33,862 nt of DNA from a bacterium (GTDB lineage Bacteria > Bacillota > Bacilli > Lactobacillales > Streptococcaceae): NCBI GenBank assembly GCA_905221035.1, contig CAJNBP010000016.1, positions 1 through 33,862 on the forward strand, written 5' to 3'. Below are positions 16,764-25,244 of the stretch, one piece after another. The notes beneath the pieces were generated by a model that was not told where the DNA came from, ran no database searches, and saw only the letters and a list, made by a program, of their open reading frames with translations. A program made the translations under genes and the position numbers. How positions within the stretch are numbered: the stretch's first letter is position 1; every line of letters begins with the position of its first letter.

Positions 16764-17049
16764 GGTATTCTTTATAAGCTTTAGCCTGTTCTTCTGTGAT
16801 TCGCCCATCTGCTTGTAACTTACTTAGGCTAGCATCTTCATTTTTATCCAAGCTATAAAGCTCTGCCTGACTTTCCACCACCTTAACAACAGCAGCTTTT
16901 CCTTTGTCATTGACCGCCTCTTTTTGCTTGGTCAAATTAGGTACAAAGAGCAAGAGAAGCACGCTGATGATGAGCAAGACCACCAACATCTCTACCAGAG
17001 TAAAAGCTTTAACCTTAGCTTTTTTCAAGAATGTCATCATTTTTTTCAT
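16726..17049 (-). CDS. comGC: Major competence pseudopilin ComGC
   Basis: 107 residues. Prepilin cleavage site KVKA|FTLVEMLVVLLIISVLLLLFVP after residue 15. A short soluble alpha-helical domain follows, with no disulfide-forming cysteines. ComGC is the structural subunit of the transformation pilus that captures external DNA in competent streptococci. It starts one base after comGB ends. Confidence 0.96.
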   Translation of the reverse strand: MKKMMTFLKKAKVKAFTLVEMLVVLLIISVLLLLFVPNLTKQKEAVNDKGKAAVVKVVESQAELYSLDKNEDASLSKLQADGRITEEQAKAYKEYHAKQNTSQTVAD

Positions 17050-17050
17050 T

Positions 17051-18067
17051 TTAAAAATTTACCTCCATATTTTGATACATGGGCATCAGCATTGCCGCAT
17101 AAAGTAAAACGATAATCAGAGCCACAAAGATAAAGACCAGTGGCTGCACCAGATTCATGGTGCGATTGACTCGGGTAAAAAAGGCTTCCCAAGTTTTTTC
17201 AGCATAGATTTCCAACTCACTACCCAGCTTGGACTTGACTTCTCCATACTCGATAATGAGGCTCAACTCCTTTTTAAAGAAAGGATAGGTTGCTATGGTT
17301 TGAGAAAATTCCCGACCATTTTGTAGGGCTTGAGACAGATCTTGACCGATTTCTTTAAAGAGCTGGGAACCCTGTTCCTGCATCATCTGAAATATCTGCG
17401 TCAACTCCATCCCTTGAGAAATCATATTACCCCATTCACGCGCATAATAGGCTGTCAGATAGGTCTGCACAAAAATTCCAAAGAAGGGAATGCGTGCCAA
17501 GATAGAAAAGACGCGCATCTTCGAACTTCTTTTATAAAAAGTGAGTGCTAAAAGGACACCTACTGAAACAAACCCTACCATTCCTAGAAAAATTTGTGGC
17601 AGATTGCCAATAATTTGGGTGGCGATATTACTACTATCCAGTTGTGGTAGTAGGTAGTTACGCAGTCCCAGCATAATTAAGAGAAGAAACCCCAGCAAAA
17701 TCAAGGGATAGGTCGCTACTTCAATTAACTTTTTCTTGACCTTAGCTAGATTGTCTAGATACTCTTCTATCTTTCCCAAACTCAGGTGGAGATTCCCATG
17801 AACTTCAGCTAGGGATAACTGAGTGACAATGGCGCTTGAAAAGCCCAAACTTTCCATCATTTCTGAGAATGATTTCCCCTGAGACAAACCTGTGCGCATC
17901 TGGGTCACGCACTGTTTGTCCAACAAGGCACTCCTATCTAAAAAGGAGATAGTCTCCACCAGATGAAAACCGCTGGAAAAGAGATTGTTAAACAGGGTGA
18001 TGATATTTTTTTGCTTAGCTGTAGCTAATTTTTTCCGTTTCAGCCTGAAGATTTGTGATATGTCCAT
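17051..18067 (-). CDS. comGB: Competence pilus platform protein ComGB
   Basis: 338 residues from ATG 18067. A GspF/PilC-type polytopic membrane protein: two cytoplasmic repeats (LFSSGFHLVETISFL; GMELTQIFQMMQEQ) and three hydrophobic spans, including LILLGFLLLIMLGL and FIFVALIIVLLYAAMLMPMY. It couples the ComGA ATPase to pilus assembly. ATG 18160 is in frame but would lie deep within comGA, so the shorter start is preferred. The overlap with comGA is then 53 bases. Confidence 0.94.
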   Translation of the reverse strand: MDISQIFRLKRKKLATAKQKNIITLFNNLFSSGFHLVETISFLDRSALLDKQCVTQMRTGLSQGKSFSEMMESLGFSSAIVTQLSLAEVHGNLHLSLGKIEEYLDNLAKVKKKLIEVATYPLILLGFLLLIMLGLRNYLLPQLDSSNIATQIIGNLPQIFLGMVGFVSVGVLLALTFYKRSSKMRVFSILARIPFFGIFVQTYLTAYYAREWGNMISQGMELTQIFQMMQEQGSQLFKEIGQDLSQALQNGREFSQTIATYPFFKKELSLIIEYGEVKSKLGSELEIYAEKTWEAFFTRVNRTMNLVQPLVFIFVALIIVLLYAAMLMPMYQNMEVNF

Positions 18068-18956
18068 CTTTAAGAAGCTGGTCAATCTGCGCATTCCAGC
18101 TAGTTGGCTGGTGTTCTTGATAGTCTTTGTTTGCAAAATCAACGATTCCTCCTCCCCCAATTAATCTCTGGTAGCAAACTCCTTGCAGAACGACCGCTAA
18201 TTCCTCCTCACTCACGCCCAACTCCAGCAAGCGTTCATAAACACCTCGGATACTCTTGGCATGAATGGTTGAAAAGACTGTCGCCCCTGTCAAGCTGGCT
18301 CTGACCACTGCACGCGCCGTTTCGCTGTCTCGAATTTCTCCGATAATCAAGAGGTCAGGACGATGACGCAAAGAAAGTTTGATTAGATTTTCATAGGTTA
18401 GTCCAATCGCCTCATTCAACTGCAACTGTAGCATATCCTCTTGTTTGATTTCTACCGGATCTTCAATGGACATGACTTGTTGTCCCTTAAAAAGAGACTT
18501 GGCTAATTCGTGCATCAGGGTCGTCTTGCCACTGCCGACTGGACCAGCAAAAAGATAGAGTCCTCGTTGCCTGTACTGCTTGCCCAATTCTTCAATATCC
18601 TGAAACCAAAAATGCAAATCCTGCTCCTCATCGTGCAACAAGCGAATCACTAAACTCTCATGCCCTCGATAATCGCCTACGGTAGATAAACGTAGGGACG
18701 CCATCTTCTGGTCATATTCATAATCACAGGAACCTAGCTGACTACGTCGCTTTTCTCCCACATTCATACCCGCCACAAACTTGAAATGACTGATGACAGC
18801 CGCAAACTTTTCAAAATCATAACAACCAATTTTACAGCGCTCGTCTCCCACCCTCATATGAAGCTCATAGGCGTCTAACTTAGGGACAAAATAAATATCC
18901 TGCGCCCCTTTTTTTCGAGCCGAACGAATGATTTCTTGTGCAATTTCTTGAACCAT
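18015..18956 (-). CDS. comGA: Competence pilus assembly ATPase ComGA
   Basis: 313 residues. A secretion-type (GspE/PilB) ATPase: Walker A AGPVGSGKTTL near residue 140, Asp box SIEDPVE, Walker B LLIIGEIRD and His box TIHAKS. It powers extension of the competence pilus from the cytoplasmic face. ATG 18956 is chosen because GGAGGTAAGT precedes it; an upstream in-frame ATG at 19010 lies before the promoter. First gene of the comG operon, with the ComX promoter box at 18977-18984. Confidence 0.96.
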   Translation of the reverse strand: MVQEIAQEIIRSARKKGAQDIYFVPKLDAYELHMRVGDERCKIGCYDFEKFAAVISHFKFVAGMNVGEKRRSQLGSCDYEYDQKMASLRLSTVGDYRGHESLVIRLLHDEEQDLHFWFQDIEELGKQYRQRGLYLFAGPVGSGKTTLMHELAKSLFKGQQVMSIEDPVEIKQEDMLQLQLNEAIGLTYENLIKLSLRHRPDLLIIGEIRDSETARAVVRASLTGATVFSTIHAKSIRGVYERLLELGVSEEELAVVLQGVCYQRLIGGGGIVDFANKDYQEHQPTSWNAQIDQLLKDGHITNLQAETEKISYS

Positions 18957-18976
18957 ACTTACCTCCTCACCTATAC

Positions 18977-18984
18977 TATTCGCA
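18977..18984 (-). promoter_or_regulatory. CIN box (ComX/SigX promoter) of the comG operon
   Basis: TGCGAATA on the minus strand differs by one base from the streptococcal com-box TACGAATA. A T-rich stretch lies about 15-25 bases upstream. It ends 20 bases before ATG of comGA, leaving a very short leader containing GGAGG. No sigma-70 promoter is needed for this operon. Confidence 0.8.
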
Positions 18985-18998
18985 AAGAGTTGGAAAAA

Positions 18999-19027
18999 AT
19001 AAAAAAGCAACTCCCAAAAAGTTACTT
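18999..19027 (-). terminator. Terminator after the DUF1033 gene
   Basis: The minus strand reads AGTAAC-N9-GTTGCT-TTTTT, a six-pair stem with one G-T pair and a T-run. It insulates the comG promoter. Confidence 0.7.
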
Positions 19028-19032
19028 TTTCT

Positions 19033-19398
19033 CTATTTTAATTTCATACGGCAAGAACGATGCCTTTCCTGACCAGTTTGTTTTTCATAGCCTGGGCGTA
19101 GTTTTTCATCTGGAATAACCTGTTCATCCTGCAAAAGAGCCAAAGAATGGTATTGTTGTAAATACTCATCACATTCATCGCACCAGCGTTGGTCTTCTGG
19201 GTCCCAAAAAATGGTCATCAAGTCGCTTCTACTTTTATAAAGAGGGGATTCTTGTTCCAATCTAAACCAACAAGTTTTGTAGTATTTGAGAGCATCATAA
19301 TACTGGTCAAACTTCTTACTTGCTACAATATCTTCTTCCCAACCTTCTAAGAACCACCAAGGTTCAAAATCTCCATACATTTCTATAACACGATACAT
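19033..19398 (-). CDS. DUF1033-family protein
   Basis: 121 residues from ATG 19398, which is preceded by AGAGGA at six bases. A small soluble protein with many aromatic and acidic residues: YRVIEMYGDFEPWWFLEGWE, then TIFWDPEDQRWCDECDEYLQ. This composition and the FEPWWFLEGW start match the DUF1033 family of Firmicutes, whose function is unknown. ATG at 19461 would add 21 residues lacking a site. It is single, between adh and comGA, with a TATAAT element a short way upstream of the start. Confidence 0.85.
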   Translation of the reverse strand: MYRVIEMYGDFEPWWFLEGWEEDIVASKKFDQYYDALKYYKTCWFRLEQESPLYKSRSDLMTIFWDPEDQRWCDECDEYLQQYHSLALLQDEQVIPDEKLRPGYEKQTGQERHRSCRMKLK

Positions 19399-19475
19399 AT
19401 TCATTCCTCTGTACCGTATATTATAACCAATTCCGCCAAACAAGGAAAGAAATATGCTCATTTCTTAATTTTTTG

Positions 19476-19509
19476 ATAAAAAATCCAGCCATCTGATGGA
19501 TGACTGAAT
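19476..19509 (-). terminator. Terminator after the zinc alcohol dehydrogenase gene
   Basis: The minus strand reads ATTCAGTCATC-CATCA-GATGGCTGGAT-TTTTT: an 11-pair stem with two G-T pairs and a T-run. Confidence 0.85.
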
Positions 19510-19544
19510 TTCTATTTGCTTATATAATAAAAACTTTTTACTTC

Positions 19545-20603
19545 TTAAGCTTCTGAGATATCGTTTTCGATAATGACCTTAATGGCATGGTGGTCTGCCG
19601 CCTTACTGAAGACTTCATAGGCTTTTTCAATTTCACTTAGTTTGAAATAGTGAGTTACCAATTTTTCTGGTTCAATCTTATGACTTTCAAGAGCTTTCAA
19701 CAATTGTGGAGTGGTATTTGTAGATACCAAACCAGTTGTTACATTGATGTTGCGAATCCAAAGTTTGTCCAAATCGAATTCAACTGGTTTGCCATGTACA
19801 CCACAGTTGGCAACTGTTCCGTCTACACCGATAATCTTTTGACAGAAATCAAATGTTACAGGGATACCAACAGCTTCGATAGCAACATCTACACCACGGC
19901 CATCTGTCAAATCATAAATTTCTTTAATGGCTTTTTCAGGGTCTGAAGAATTAACCTTATGAGTCGCACCGAATGATAAAGCAGTTTCCAAGCGATTATC
20001 ATCTAGGTCCACCATAATCAATTTAGCTGGTGAGTAGAACTGAGCCGTCAAAAGAGCAGCCAATCCAACTGGTCCTGAACCAATAATGGCTACGCTACAA
20101 CCAGGTTCTACTTTCCCTTTCAAGACACCAATTTCATATCCAGTAGGCAGAATGTCTGATAGCATAACCAAGGCTTCATCTGACAAGTCTTCTGGAGTAT
20201 GGTAAAGAGTGTTGTCTGCATGAGGGACACGTAGATACTCCGCCTGCATACCATCAATCAAGTGACCGAAAATCCAGCCCCCTTCGTCTTCACAGTGGGC
20301 ATAAATTCCTTTTTTACAGTAATAGCATTTACCACAGGCACAGACACAAGAAATCAAAACCTTGTCGCCTTTTTTGAAGTTAGAAACTCCTTCTCCAACT
20401 TCTTCAACAATCCCAATTCCTTCGTGACCAAGAATGGTACCACTTTGACAAGCAGGAACATCCCCTTTGATAATATGGAGGTCTGTTCCACAAATAGTGG
20501 TTTTTACGATACGCACAATAGCGTCTGTTGGCTTGCGAAGCACTGGTTTGTCTACATCAACAAAAGAAGCAAGTCCTGGTTTAACATAAGTATAGGCTTT
20601 CAT
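19545..20603 (-). CDS. adh: Zinc-dependent medium-chain alcohol dehydrogenase
   Basis: 352 residues, full length for the family. It is an NAD(P)-dependent oxidoreductase acting on alcohols or aldehydes. Catalytic zinc ligands: Cys38 in TTICGTDLH and His60-Glu61 in LGHEGIG. The structural zinc cysteines are Cys90, 93, 96 and 104. The Rossmann motif is GSGPVGLAA near residues 175-183. AAAAAGGAGGAATGCTTT precedes ATG 20603. It is monocistronic with a terminator. A palindrome like the AdcR zinc-regulator box lies upstream of a good promoter; I recall a zinc-containing adh being activated by AdcR in pneumococcus, which would fit. The substrate is not determined by sequence. Confidence 0.94.
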   Translation of the reverse strand: MKAYTYVKPGLASFVDVDKPVLRKPTDAIVRIVKTTICGTDLHIIKGDVPACQSGTILGHEGIGIVEEVGEGVSNFKKGDKVLISCVCACGKCYYCKKGIYAHCEDEGGWIFGHLIDGMQAEYLRVPHADNTLYHTPEDLSDEALVMLSDILPTGYEIGVLKGKVEPGCSVAIIGSGPVGLAALLTAQFYSPAKLIMVDLDDNRLETALSFGATHKVNSSDPEKAIKEIYDLTDGRGVDVAIEAVGIPVTFDFCQKIIGVDGTVANCGVHGKPVEFDLDKLWIRNINVTTGLVSTNTTPQLLKALESHKIEPEKLVTHYFKLSEIEKAYEVFSKAADHHAIKVIIENDISEA

Positions 20604-20644
20604 AAAGCATTCCTCCTTTTTTTATTTGTACTATTTATAATATA

Positions 20645-20673
20645 ATTGTAAGCCTTTTCATTTGTTTATTCAA
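20645..20673 (-). promoter_or_regulatory. Promoter of the zinc alcohol dehydrogenase gene
   Basis: TTGAAT (20673-20668), a 17-base spacer and TACAAT (20650-20645) on the minus strand. The leader is about 35 nt. Confidence 0.7.
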
Positions 20674-20702
20674 GTTCCTTTGTGATTTTTTTAACTTTTT
20701 CA

Positions 20703-20714
20703 TTTACCGGTAAA
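20703..20714. promoter_or_regulatory. AdcR-like palindrome upstream of adh
   Basis: The perfect palindrome TTTACCGGTAAA differs at one base in each half from the streptococcal AdcR consensus TTAACNNGTTAA. It lies 30 bases upstream of the adh -35, a place suited to an activator. Confidence 0.5.
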
Positions 20715-20723
20715 GTACCATAC

Positions 20724-20757
20724 ATAAAAAAGCAGAAGCTAGTCTCTAACTTCTGCT
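20724..20757 (-). terminator. Terminator after nagA
   Basis: The minus strand reads GCAGAAGTTAG-AGA-CTAGCTTCTGC-TTTTTT, an 11-pair stem including G-T pairs, directly beyond the nagA stop. Confidence 0.9.
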
Positions 20758-20764
20758 TTCTTTC

Positions 20765-21916
20765 TTATGCTTGATAACGTTTCACACCATCTAGATAGGT
20801 TGCTACCAATTCCAAATCTTTATCTAATACGATAAAGTCAGCGTCGTAGCCTTCACGGATTTGGCCACAGACATCATCGATATGAACAGATTTTGCTGGG
20901 TTGAGACTGGCCATCATGACTGCTTCATGCGGATTCGCAATGCCCCATTCGACCACATTCTTCAAACCGTCTTTGAGTTTGAGGATAGAACCTGCCAAAT
21001 TACCTGTAGATTTGAGGCGAGCAGTTCCATTGGCAACCACTACTGGGAATTCTCCCAACATATAGTCACCGTCTTCAAGCCCACCAGCTGTCATACAGTC
21101 CGTAATAAGAGCGATGTTTTCTGTCCCCTTTTGCTTAAGTAAAATCTCACAAGCTTTTGGATCTACGTGGTGACCATCACAAATTAATTCTGCGTAAGTA
21201 TGTGGGAGCTCATACATAGCTCCTACCATACCTAGTTCGCGGTGTGTTAAACCACGCATCCCATTATAGGCATGTACCCATACACTAGCTCCAGCATCAA
21301 CTGCCTTCTTAGCTTGTTCAAATGTCGCATCTGAGTGTCCAAGTGCAACTGTCACACCTTCACCTGTAATAGTACGTACAAAATCTTCCACCCCATCACG
21401 TTCTGGTGCAATAGCGATTTTATTTAGCATCCCTTTTGCAGCATCCTGCCAAGAATGAAACTCCTCAACACCCGGGTCTCTCATATAAGTTGGATTTTGT
21501 GCCCCCTTAAAAGTTTCTGTGAAATATGGACCTTCATAATAAATCCCACGAATCTTAGCACCTGTTGCTTCTTTATAATGGTTTCCAAGATTTTCAGTGA
21601 CTGCAAACAATTGCTCATAAGTGGCTGTTAAAGTTGTGGGCAAGAAACTGGTAACACCGGTACTAAGAAGTCCTTCGCTCATAGTATGCAATGTACCTTC
21701 AATGTTGTTGTCCATCACATCTACACCTGCATATCCATGAATATGAGTATCCACAAGACCTGGTGCAATGCTATAACCAGTATAGTCAAGAACCTCTGCT
21801 CCTTCAGGAATTTGATCCACATGTTTCCCAAATTTGCCATCAACAAGTTCTAAGTACCCACCGCGACGAATGCCAAATGGATAGAAAAACTGATCCGCTT
21901 TAACGTAATTAGGCAT
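20765..21916 (-). CDS. nagA: N-acetylglucosamine-6-phosphate deacetylase
   Basis: 383 residues. It removes the acetyl group from GlcNAc-6-phosphate, feeding amino-sugar use and wall recycling. Amidohydrolase metal motif GLVDTHIHGYAGVD near residue 53; metal-binding histidines also in ALGHSDATFEQA and in WVHAYNGM; catalytic aspartate in LITDCMTAGG. AAGGAGGTCATTATT precedes ATG 21916. It has its own promoter with a NagR-type operator and a terminator. nagB is not in the window. Confidence 0.96.
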   Translation of the reverse strand: MPNYVKADQFFYPFGIRRGGYLELVDGKFGKHVDQIPEGAEVLDYTGYSIAPGLVDTHIHGYAGVDVMDNNIEGTLHTMSEGLLSTGVTSFLPTTLTATYEQLFAVTENLGNHYKEATGAKIRGIYYEGPYFTETFKGAQNPTYMRDPGVEEFHSWQDAAKGMLNKIAIAPERDGVEDFVRTITGEGVTVALGHSDATFEQAKKAVDAGASVWVHAYNGMRGLTHRELGMVGAMYELPHTYAELICDGHHVDPKACEILLKQKGTENIALITDCMTAGGLEDGDYMLGEFPVVVANGTARLKSTGNLAGSILKLKDGLKNVVEWGIANPHEAVMMASLNPAKSVHIDDVCGQIREGYDADFIVLDKDLELVATYLDGVKRYQA

Positions 21917-21966
21917 AATAATGACCTCCTTAAAAGATTACTTTTGATATTTATTATGTCAATTAC

Positions 21967-21995
21967 ATTATAAACCTTTCTTTTTTATTTGTAAA
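21967..21995 (-). promoter_or_regulatory. nagA promoter
   Basis: TTTACA (21995-21990), a 17-base spacer and TATAAT (21972-21967) on the minus strand. Confidence 0.75.
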
Positions 21996-22009
21996 TGGTA
22001 TAGACCTAT
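21995..22009. promoter_or_regulatory. NagR (GntR-family) dre-type operator of nagA
   Basis: ATGGTATAGACCTAT contains the near-palindrome GGTATAGACC, the core of NagR/YvoA dre sites (TGGTATAGACCA or its complement). It abuts the -35, so amino sugars probably induce nagA by releasing NagR. Confidence 0.6.
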
Positions 22010-22023
22010 TTTCTGGAGATATT

Positions 22024-22052
22024 TTAAAAGAGCTGGATTTCTCCAACTCTTC
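22024..22052 (-). terminator. Terminator after oatA
   Basis: AGAGTTGGA-GAAA-TCCAGCTCT-TTT on the minus strand: a nine-pair stem with one G-T pair and a GNRA-type loop. Confidence 0.8.
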
Positions 22053-22067
22053 TCTTTTTAATATAAG

Positions 22068-23885
22068 TTATTTTGATTTGACTGGTTTGTCTTGAGCTGT
22101 TTGCAAGGCTGCAGCAATGGTATCTGCATACAATTTAGCTCCTGCTTCAATTTTACTATTGTCACTTCCGAAGTGAACCTGGTCTGTTCCTGTCCAGATC
22201 TCTGGATGTTCCTTAGCAGCTTGATTCCAATCTGCTATTGTGATATAAGGAGTCTTCTCTGCCAATTCTCTCATATAGGCAGCAGCCTTCTCAACGATTG
22301 CATAGGTCTCTTTTGTTTTATCTCCTTCATAAGGAGTCACCAAAACCATATGGTGTCCCTTAGGAAGATTTTTCACGATACTATCCCAGTCTTCCTTATA
22401 ATTTTCAGGATTATTTACCCCAGTAGCAATGACCACCATCTTAGGTAAAAATTTATTCTGGCTATTGTTTAGCATGATTTCATTGGCAGTCTTGGTTGTT
22501 CTACTGACCTGCGCATTAATCTGTGCTCCAGGAAGGGCTGTCTGTAGAGCTGTATTGGCCCTTAGAGCCACTGAGTCACCAATTAGCATAGTACCATCAG
22601 AAATCCCCAAACTGTTTGCATCTGCCCGTTCTGCCATCAACTTGGTCTGGCCAATATTGGTTGCGGCTTGCTTCAATCCATTAACAGTTAAATCTGTCTC
22701 AAATGCTCCCACTTGTGGTGCCATCAAAGTCACTAAGAAAACTATGAAGGCCAAGATTCCTGTGCTTGCTGCAAGGATTGTGTGAATATGAGGCAGGGGA
22801 CGGAGAGTTTGTATAATAGGTGTGTCCTTTCCTGCAATCCAAGGTTCCAACACATAAAATGACAGACTGGCAAATCCATAAGAAAAAATCAAAGTCAGTA
22901 ACACAGCAAGAAGATTTGATGTCAACTGTGAAAAAATGATATAGAAAGGCCAATGGAAGAGATAAACTGCATAGCTAGTATCTGCTAAAAAGCTAATCAT
23001 CTTTGGCTCCTGCACGTTAGGAGTCTTTTCATGTAAGACACGCGCTGCCAAAATCATAGCAAGGGCTGCAAGACTGGCAAGCAAGAAACCCATAAGATAG
23101 GCAAAAAGATAGGTGAATTTGACAAAGAAGGTCAAAAGAACTAGGAAACCAAATCCTCCTGCAAAAACCATCAAGGTCTTGCGTAAATCCCAGATTCTAT
23201 CCAACTGCTTGACGAGGGAAGTCGTCTGACGAACACCTACAATCGTTGCTAGGATACTCCCCAAAAAGAATGGATAGACATGAGTTAAACTGGAGAAATA
23301 AACAGATGAATAAGAGGTTACTAGAAAACTACCAATAAACATTGAGAAGAAACTAATCAAGAAGGCAGCAGCAGACAAGAGAAAAACCATCCCTCTCAAC
23401 TGACCATTTGATCTAGACTGTTTCGATAAGAACCAAACTGCCAATCCCCAAAGAATATAATAGTGAACCTCAACAGCAAGACTCCAATTATGAACAAACA
23501 AATGTGGAATGAACTGAGATTCATAACTCCCACCTGTTAGCAGTTCATAGAAGTTGGTCATAAAGCCTAAAACACCTGCAATCTGGCCACCAATTCCAGC
23601 AACATAGTCTTGGCGAACCAAAAAAGTGAAAGGCATGGTTACCAAGACCATCAAAACTACAGGTGGCACAATCCGATAAAAACGTCTCCTAAAAAATCCA
23701 ATCAAGTCAATCTCATGGTTTTTAGAAAATTCTTCGATAAGTAGAGCCGTAATCAAGAAACCTGAAAATGTGAAAAAGACATCTACCCCGAAAAATCCTC
23801 CAGGAAAGATAGTCTGAAAGAAATGATACAAGAGTACCAGGAGTAAACCTGTAATCCTAATCAAGGAAAACCATTTAATGCGCAT
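22068..23885 (-). CDS. oatA: Peptidoglycan O-acetyltransferase OatA (Adr)
   Basis: 605 residues. The N-terminal acyltransferase-3 domain (about residues 1-390) has ten or so membrane helices, with FFGVDVFFTFSGFLITALL and FHNWSLAVEVHYYILW-type motifs. The C-terminal extracellular SGNH esterase-like domain starts near 420. Its catalytic serine is Ser438 in IGDSVALR, with Asp568 and His571 in TDQVHFG. These positions agree with what I recall for the S. pneumoniae enzyme. It acetylates the C6 hydroxyl of MurNAc and protects the wall from lysozyme; in pneumococcus the gene is also called adr. GAAAGGAAGAATAAACTCGT precedes ATG 23885. It is flanked by terminators; a promoter candidate TTGGGA-18-TAGAAT lies at 23918-23947. 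Confidence 0.94.
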   Translation of the reverse strand: MRIKWFSLIRITGLLLVLLYHFFQTIFPGGFFGVDVFFTFSGFLITALLIEEFSKNHEIDLIGFFRRRFYRIVPPVVLMVLVTMPFTFLVRQDYVAGIGGQIAGVLGFMTNFYELLTGGSYESQFIPHLFVHNWSLAVEVHYYILWGLAVWFLSKQSRSNGQLRGMVFLLSAAAFLISFFSMFIGSFLVTSYSSVYFSSLTHVYPFFLGSILATIVGVRQTTSLVKQLDRIWDLRKTLMVFAGGFGFLVLLTFFVKFTYLFAYLMGFLLASLAALAMILAARVLHEKTPNVQEPKMISFLADTSYAVYLFHWPFYIIFSQLTSNLLAVLLTLIFSYGFASLSFYVLEPWIAGKDTPIIQTLRPLPHIHTILAASTGILAFIVFLVTLMAPQVGAFETDLTVNGLKQAATNIGQTKLMAERADANSLGISDGTMLIGDSVALRANTALQTALPGAQINAQVSRTTKTANEIMLNNSQNKFLPKMVVIATGVNNPENYKEDWDSIVKNLPKGHHMVLVTPYEGDKTKETYAIVEKAAAYMRELAEKTPYITIADWNQAAKEHPEIWTGTDQVHFGSDNSKIEAGAKLYADTIAAALQTAQDKPVKSK

Positions 23886-23917
23886 ACGAGTTTATTCTTC
23901 CTTTCGTTATACACTTT

Positions 23918-23947
23918 ATTCTATCAAAAAAAGAAGAAAAATCCCAA
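23918..23947 (-). promoter_or_regulatory. Candidate oatA promoter
   Basis: TTGGGA (23947-23942), an 18-base spacer and TAGAAT (23923-23918) on the minus strand. The -35 overlaps the right arm of the tgt terminator. Confidence 0.4.
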
Positions 23948-23968
23948 GAGAAAACTTAGGATTTTTAG
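23934..23968 (-). terminator. Terminator after tgt
   Basis: AATCCTAAG-N6-CTTGGGATT-TTTC on the minus strand: a nine-pair stem with one G-T pair, followed by T's. Confidence 0.75.
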
Positions 23969-23985
23969 CTTATATCTATTCCATT

Positions 23986-25131
<1,146 letters not shown>

Positions 25132-25194
25132 TTACCTCCGAAGCTGGGAAAAACAGTCCCAGTTCATACTTTTTGCCCAAGGGCATACTGTATG

Positions 25195-25223
25195 ATTTTA
25201 TCAAAAAAAGCTGGAACTGTCAC
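25195..25223 (-). promoter_or_regulatory. Candidate tgt promoter
   Basis: GTGACA (25223-25218), a 17-base spacer and TAAAAT (25200-25195) on the minus strand. It is back to back with the promoter of the divergent gene, whose -10 begins only ten bases away. Confidence 0.5.
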
Positions 25224-25229
25224 GAACTA

Positions 25230-25238
25230 TGGTATAAT
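25230..25238 (+). promoter_or_regulatory. Extended -10 promoter giving a leaderless DUF975 transcript
   Basis: TGG-TATAAT (25233-25238) on the plus strand, with no good -35. The ATG lies at 25245, only six bases after the -10, so transcription should begin at or very near the start codon. Confidence 0.6.
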
Positions 25239-25244
25239 GAGAGA

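Noticed and set aside
25137..25223. A classical preQ1 riboswitch before tgt
   Set aside because: Neither the class I core nor the class II pattern I know can be placed on the leader; only generic hairpins are seen.
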